From contig OY986439.1 of assembly GCA_963920525.1 (NCBI GenBank), forward strand, positions 35,567,819 to 35,631,818: a stretch of DNA of 64,000 nt. Reading direction: 5' to 3'. A program made the position numbers and the translations under genes. Position 1 is the first letter of the stretch. The number at the start of each line of letters is the position of its first letter. The stretch comes from Dichetophora obliterata. Its lineage: Eukaryota; Arthropoda; Insecta; Diptera; Sciomyzidae. The notes under the pieces were generated by a model. The model worked only from the letters and a program-made list of their open reading frames with translations. It was not told the origin of the DNA and searched no databases. Positions 59,310-64,000 of the stretch are shown piece by piece.

Positions 59310-61059
59310 TAGGGTGGTCCTTATTTTTCGACTTTTGAATTATTCTCGGGGCACTTTCTCATTTGATTATATACCTTTAAATATGATATACGTATTTTTT
59401 TGTTTTTGTTTTTGTTAAGATTTAGAGGTCGCTACCGGCTGTCAAAATTTTTACAAAAAGCGTTGAAACAGCTTAAATGATGGTGTCATTCATTTTTAAT
59501 TTAGGTGTCTATATCACATTTTACGTGCAAGTGAGACTCACTTAGACTATAGCTTCTTATCCCCCCGCCCCTCGACTCCTCTTTGGTACCGACACGTCAA
59601 GATTTAGCCCACCTCGCACTTCAGTTCTGTTAAGTCATTAACGAGAGCGCACGTGTTACAATTGTAAAAGTTAAAGTGATGTGTTTCAACTTGCAATGGC
59701 GTCTACAAGTATCGGACTCAGTAAAGCTACTAGAAATCAAAGTAAGTTTTGGCTCATCGGTCAATTATTATCCGAATTAAGACAATCAACTTTGCCATCT
59801 ATCGGTGAAGTGTTGCGGTTTTTTTTTTATTACAAAAAGTATTCGTGAATCTACGGCTTTGACGGCTTGCGGAGTTATTAATTTGTAGGAAAAAGCTGGC
59901 ATACCTACTCATTTAAAAAAACATGTCATCAGTAAAATTGGAAAGCAGTTCAAAGAATGGCAGAATCTAAAAAAAATTAAGAAAACAAGAAAAAACGTTC
60001 AGAATTAAAAATTAGAAAATTTATTTGATATTGCTCATCATGATGCTTTAAATATTATGACTTTAGAATAAGATAAGCAGTTTTTATTATCATTTCGACA
60101 AATCGACGCCAATTTTCAATTGGTGCAGTGGACAGAAAAGTTTAAAGAAATGTAAGAAAATAAAAAAGAAAAGAGAACGCCTTGAAAAATTGCGCGAGCG
60201 TGAAAACAAAGATTTCTCGTCTATAACAGAAAAGCGCTCATTTTCTTCATTATCATTTCTTTCGTCGTCGTCTGCCCCTACAAGTGGAGAAACAACTTCA
60301 TCTGACTCCGAATGTATATCAGAATTGACGAAGATGCAACCACCTCAGAAACGAGCTCGAGAAAACATTATTAACATCAGTTCTAGAGAAGAAAAAATGG
60401 TAGAAGCACTCAAAACTGAAGGCACAGATGATTGCTTAAAACGAATAAACCTTGACATCGCACATATTCACGAAAAAAATATAGAAAACTTCGTGAGTAG
60501 TAATTCTTTAAGATTCTTCCAGATCCTAGGTCTCCCATTAATTTTTTTGAAAAAAGACGTCGAGACCTGAAACGAAGACCCTGATTATATTGCTGCCAAA
60601 AATATCGTCCATTCATTGCGAGTGTTGTTTTAATGGAGTTGCTTTAATGGTGTTGCTTTAATGGAAGAATATAATAGATTAATTACCAAAAATGAAGAAC
60701 AAAAGCAATATTTGCTTTTGTTGGTAAAAGAGTATAGGAAAAAGTACCCTAATACTTACAAGTCAACCCTTGTATCTCAAAAGTAAACAACTCAGATATC
60801 TACATAATATCTTAATTCATAACAACAACAATAATTTTGTAATATTTTGTAAGACCTGGGTATAAAAATAAAAGATTATAACAAATACAGATTTTGAGTT
60901 TTTATTTAAAATGCAAACTTTGGTAGCGACCTCTAAACGTCATTTAAAAAATTAAAAAAAAATACTGAAATACTTTCTTATGGTATATCACCAAATTACG
61001 TGGTGCCCCGCGAAATTAAAGAAAAAATATTTTTTTTCTTAGGAATAAGGACCACCCTA
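59310..61059 (+). mobile_element. hAT-like element (TAGGGTGGTCC ends) inside copy B
   Basis: Perfect ends TAGGGTGGTCCTTATT and AATAAGGACCACCCTA bound 1,750 bp. An exact 8 bp TSD GTACATAT is at 59302-59309 and 61060-61067. Copy A has the uninterrupted GTACATAT-type site at about 6860-6867. The 8 bp TSD and TAGGG end suit hAT, but the encoded protein (next entry) is not a hAT transposase, so the assignment is tentative. Confidence 0.85.
59696..60570 (+). pseudogene. Decayed ORF of an arthropod transposon-associated protein
   Basis: It starts MASTSIGLSKATRNQSKFWL at 59696. After breaks it continues with EKAGIPTHLKKHVISKIGKQ, FKEWQNLKKIKKTRK, then ENLFDIAHHDALNIM (about 60015-60060) and DKQFLLSFRQID. 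The final open part, 60190-60570, has KKRERLEKLRERENKDFSS and a serine-rich linker. The 'IP.....i.KleKl..eW..L.K' and 'LFDIAH.DAL..i..E.d..FL..QR' blocks recur in uncharacterised proteins multiplied in aphid and other insect genomes. At least three stops or frameshifts. The function is unknown to me; it may be an accessory protein of the parent transposon. Confidence 0.65.
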
Positions 61060-61814
61060 GTACATATATATAATGCGTTATAAAAATACTTCGATTGTCA
61101 TATGCCGACTGTAGCTACCAAATAACATCTCCAAAAAAATTAAAGCTAACTGCACAACAACAACTACCAAGCAAATCTACAACAAAAACGCAGAAAGAAT
61201 GACATGATCACAGCGATTACGCAGCGTTAGAGGGGATGAACCGATATGGCGGTGAAAAATAAATAGCACTTTCCTTGCTATTTTTTCTGTTTGCCTGCTA
61301 GCAAGATCTAAAATGGAGGCATTAAAAGAGACTTCACGACAGTCAAACAAAATACATATATGAAAAATTTAAATTTTATTTTATTTCAGCAGTTAGCTCT
61401 GAAGTCTCTTTTAATGCCTCCCTCCACTTGAGACCTTGCTAGCAGGCAAACAGAAAATATAGCATGCAAAGTGATGTATATTTTATGCCGCCAATTCGGT
61501 TCATCGCCTCTAAAGCTGCGCAACCGCTGGGATCTTGTCATTCCCTTTGCGCTGTTGTTGTAAATTTGCTAAGTAGTTATTGTAAGCTTTAATTTTTTGT
61601 AGATGTTTATTTGTAGCTACAGTCAGCATATGACATCGAACTATTTTAGAAAACAGTTTATACATATGAATTAAAGAGTATATATAATATTGGTAAATTT
61701 ATTTGTTTTTAGTAAAAGTGTTACCGTATCGGAAATACATACCTACATATATATAGTTTATATATATATATATGTATGTATGTATTTCTACATATGAACT
61801 ATATATATATATAT

Positions 61815-62024
61815 TAGGGCGGGTCAATTTGTGTGGACGAATTTTTTCGTAAATAGATTTTGTTCTGAAGTATAAAATATGAATGTATGAATGTATGTGT
61901 ATGAATCTATTTACGAAAGTCCGCACAGCTTTTTTTCAGAATTTGTATATGCTGTAGTGGAGAAAAAGTCTTGAAATTACATGTATTTTACGAATTTCGC
62001 TGAGCCAGAATTTGACCCGCCCTA
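61815..62024. mobile_element. hAT-like MITE (TAGGGCGGGTC ends), one arm mostly deleted
   Basis: Same ends and right arm as 10571-10871 (ATTTGTATATGCTGTAGTGG), but the left arm has lost most of its length, leaving 210 bp. Flanked by ATATATAT on both sides within an AT microsatellite, consistent with an 8 bp TSD. Confidence 0.85.
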
Positions 62025-62074
62025 ATATATATATAGTTCATATATATGAACAATTTAGCTGATTGAGGAAATTT

Positions 62075-62645
62075 AAAGAAAATTTATGCGTATTTATATA
62101 ATAACAATTACGTAATAAACCTGCAAAATAATTAATATTTTCAGTAGTAATTGGAAAACTAAGGTCTGCTTATCCTAAGCATTCTGTTTTTTAAACTGTT
62201 TAGCATCAAATTCTTTTATGAATTATATATAATTTATATGCTATAGATATTTCTTAATTTTATGATATTCAATTTTTTATACACTACGCAATATAGATAT
62301 GGTGTACATGTATGTATATTGTGTTAGTGTCATGATATAAATAGATATAAATAAGCTTTAATTTTTTATATTAATTCAATAATGAAATAATTTAAATAAA
62401 TTACTTAAATTACATGTATTTTTGATATGGTAATAATTTTGCTTAAAAGAAATAGTTTCAGTTATATATAAAAAATTTAATAAATTGCTATAAGCTCTTA
62501 ACAAAAATAATTCTAATTTCACATGCCGACTGTAGCTACACAATTAGAATTCACAACGTTTACAAAAAATTTCCAGCTAAGTGCGCCAACAACAATTACC
62601 AAAGAAATCTAAAAACAAGGACGCACAGAGAAGAACAAGATCATG
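62075..62645 (+). repeat. Partial copy C of the composite repeat
   Basis: It shares AACCTGCAAAATAATT and TAGTCTGCTTATC-type words with 6885-6945, and ATATTAATTCAATAATGAAA and TATTTTTGATATGGTA with 7245-7330. It then has GCCGACTGTAGCTAC as at 7420. It lacks the CCGCCTA hairpin at the corresponding position, so it shows the approximate pre-insertion state, though it is diverged there. Confidence 0.65.
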
Positions 62646-62979
62646 GCGGAACTTTTAGAACTTTTTGATTTTCATCCTACATGTAGTATGAGCTGCAGTA
62701 TGAGCTTTCGCACATTCGTACATGTCCACCCGACCTGTCAAATCCATCCTACATGTAGGATAGTCCGAAACCCTATATTAGCATGAAAATTCTTATATAG
62801 CAGTAAGGCGTCGTGGCAGGACAACGTCTTCCAGGGAATACTAATATTTTATATATAGGTTTTCGCTTCGGTCGGCAGTCCCCTCACTGCTCACGCCTTC
62901 TTGCATTTTAGGTGACGGTATGCTGTTATGCCGATTTAATTTTCAGCATTTAACATTTATATATAAACATTTAACTATA
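62646..62979. other. No gene seen
   Basis: Inverted words TCCTACATGTAG (62695) and CTACATGTAGGA (62750) and a GC-richer stretch at 62860-62910. No assignable element. Confidence 0.35.
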
Positions 62980-63455
62980 CCCTCCAGGAAATATCGGAAG
63001 GCTTCCATCTAAAAGAGATAAAGAAAAACTCTCACCGTATCTTTCGGAAGCTTAAGGGTAGTTTTGTATATATGTTTTTTCCAAACCGCTTCTTTAAGAA
63101 TGCATATGGAAACTTTTACTTATTGTCATGCAATGACAACAGAAAATATTAATATCATTGTTTCCTAGCCGCTTATTATAGAATTCGAGAGTCTAGTGGT
63201 AGCGCGCTTGACTGTCGCTCAAGGGTCCCGGGCTCGAATTCTGGCCGGGCATTTTCATAACAAGGGAGAGGAATGTTTACATATTAATTTTTAGAACAGG
63301 GGAGAGGTTTTCACTTTTCACTTTCCAATTCACTTTTTAAGACAGCGGAGAGGAATGTTTCCCTTTAATGACATGCTATGTAAAAAAAGAAATGGAGTGT
63401 CCAACGCAAGGGAATGCTTCCTACATTCCATGGAATGTTTCCATTTCCTGGAGGG
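62980..63455 (+). mobile_element. TIR element (CCCTCCAGGAAAT ends) carrying a tRNA-like sequence
   Basis: Ends CCCTCCAGGAAAT and (reversed) CCCTCCAGGAAAT are perfect inverted repeats, with TATA on each side. Slightly further out, TATATAAACATTTAAC (62960-62975) and TATATAAACATTAAAC (63456-63471) match 15 of 16, so the duplicated target may be longer than TATA. The interior repeats GGGAGAGGAATGTTT-type words (63262, 63348). Superfamily unknown. Confidence 0.65.
63187..63251 (+). other. tRNA-Asp-like sequence (anticodon GTC), not a functional tRNA
   Basis: AGTCTAGTGGTAGCGCGC gives a D-arm/A-box. CTTGA, loop CTGTCGC and TCAAG give a perfect 5 bp anticodon stem with GTC in the anticodon position. 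CCGGG, CTCGAAT and TCTGG give a T-arm with two G-U pairs. The 3' acceptor strand GCCGGGC has no 5' partner in GAATTCG. It is therefore a tRNA-derived SINE-like head rather than a gene. Confidence 0.6.
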
Positions 63456-63471
63456 TATATAAACATTAAAC

Positions 63472-64000
63472 ATATTAATTTTATCAAATTCACATACTGC
63501 TATTTTTTAGCTTTAGCTGCAACCTTTGTTTTAAGCTTACTAAATTAATGTTTTCACGCTAGATGTTGGCAGAACTTAACCATTATGCGTCCATCATACT
63601 TTCAAACTCCACTCATCATCATTTGTGGCACACCACTGTGCGACAAGAAACAATTAATAACTACACTAAAGACCACAACAACAACAACAACGACAGCAGT
63701 AACAGCAACCTCACTCCTGTCAAAATGCGATCAAAAGTGAATTTGTGCTGCCAGTACTGCCGTTAAGAGGGACGTAAAACATGAAAGTTTTAAACGTTTT
63801 TAATGCCATTTATTAAGCTACTTATTTGTACAACAAACGCTATGTGCACAAGTGCAGTACAAAAATGGGGTGTGTGAGTGTATGTGGGTTAATGTGGGAG
63901 AAATTAGAATTGTCACCCAGCCTAAAAGTCAGCCAACTTCTATGTTAAAAAAAAGACACACTGGGAAAAAAGTTGTTGTTATTTTGCGCATATCATATAT
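63472..64000. other. Probable single-copy non-coding DNA
   Basis: CAACAACAACAACGACAGCA run near 63681 and a GTGTGTGAGTGTATGTGGG stretch near 63870. A 67-codon frame at 63563-63766 is simple-sequence read-through. Confidence 0.4.

Larger units (their letters stand above)
54085..61735 (-). repeat. Composite palindromic repeat, copy B (expanded by nested insertions)
   Basis: It is the reverse complement of 5788-8160: GGTAAATCTTTGGTTTGCGT at 54127 corresponds to the right end of copy A, and CCGTATCGGAAATACATAC at 61725 to its left end. It is enlarged from ~2.0 kb to 7.65 kb by a piggyBac element (55013-58903) and a hAT-like element (59310-61059). It contains copies of the hairpin (59067-59205) and the 570 bp palindrome (61080-61640), and lacks the MITE present in copy A. 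Confidence 0.8.

Noticed and set aside
63187..63251. Functional tRNA-Asp gene
   Set aside because: The anticodon and T arms fold, but there is no acceptor stem partner and it sits inside a TIR element.

Overview
The window looks like AT-rich intergenic or intronic DNA from a higher fly. A tephritid fruit fly is the best guess, inferred from three things: a rosa-type (DD41D) mariner, an RTE-like LINE of a kind I associate with fruit flies, and Drosophila-like CAA/CAG-rich single-copy stretches. I found no convincing intact host protein gene and no canonical tRNA or rRNA gene. Nearly everything recognisable is mobile DNA, most of it decayed and much of it nested.

Layout. 1-5.7 kb: TTATTCATT-type repeats, a tRNA-derived SINE and a 5'-truncated Ty3/gypsy pol. 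5.8-8.2 kb: copy A of a palindrome-rich repeat, interrupted by a MITE. 8.2-15.1 kb: quiet sequence, a hAT-like MITE, a hAT relic and an unclassified repeat. 15.4-22.8 kb: two foldback elements, two inverted SINE copies, and two separated pieces of one cysteine-rich/'GERFHQ' protein family, one of them with a TATA-type promoter. 24-27 kb: a decayed LINE. 28.9-30.0 kb: a Mutator-like element built of repeated hairpins. 32.4-37.3 kb: an RTE-like LINE, a TIR element inserted in its tail, and a ~60 bp minisatellite shared with that element. 41-49.4 kb: two further foldback or TIR fragments, a hAT-like element, and a rosa mariner whose transposase is split by a 3 kb element. That 3 kb element carries a Penelope-like endonuclease, a hammerhead-ribozyme-like motif and a perfect 197 bp inverted repeat. 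52.7-64 kb: a Harbinger-like MITE, a foldback with tandem repeats, then inverted copy B of the 5.8-8.2 kb repeat, expanded by a piggyBac element (itself split by a Transib-like element) and a hAT-like element, then more MITEs.

The window is unusually self-documenting. Copies A and B give empty and filled sites for three insertions, and the two split transposases give two more, so many boundaries rest on target-site duplications visible here. The items most worth pursuing are the hammerhead-like motif at 46886-46930, the Transib-like ends carrying an RSS-type CACAGTG heptamer, the perfect inverted repeat flanked by a 14 bp duplication, and the transposon-associated higher-order minisatellite.
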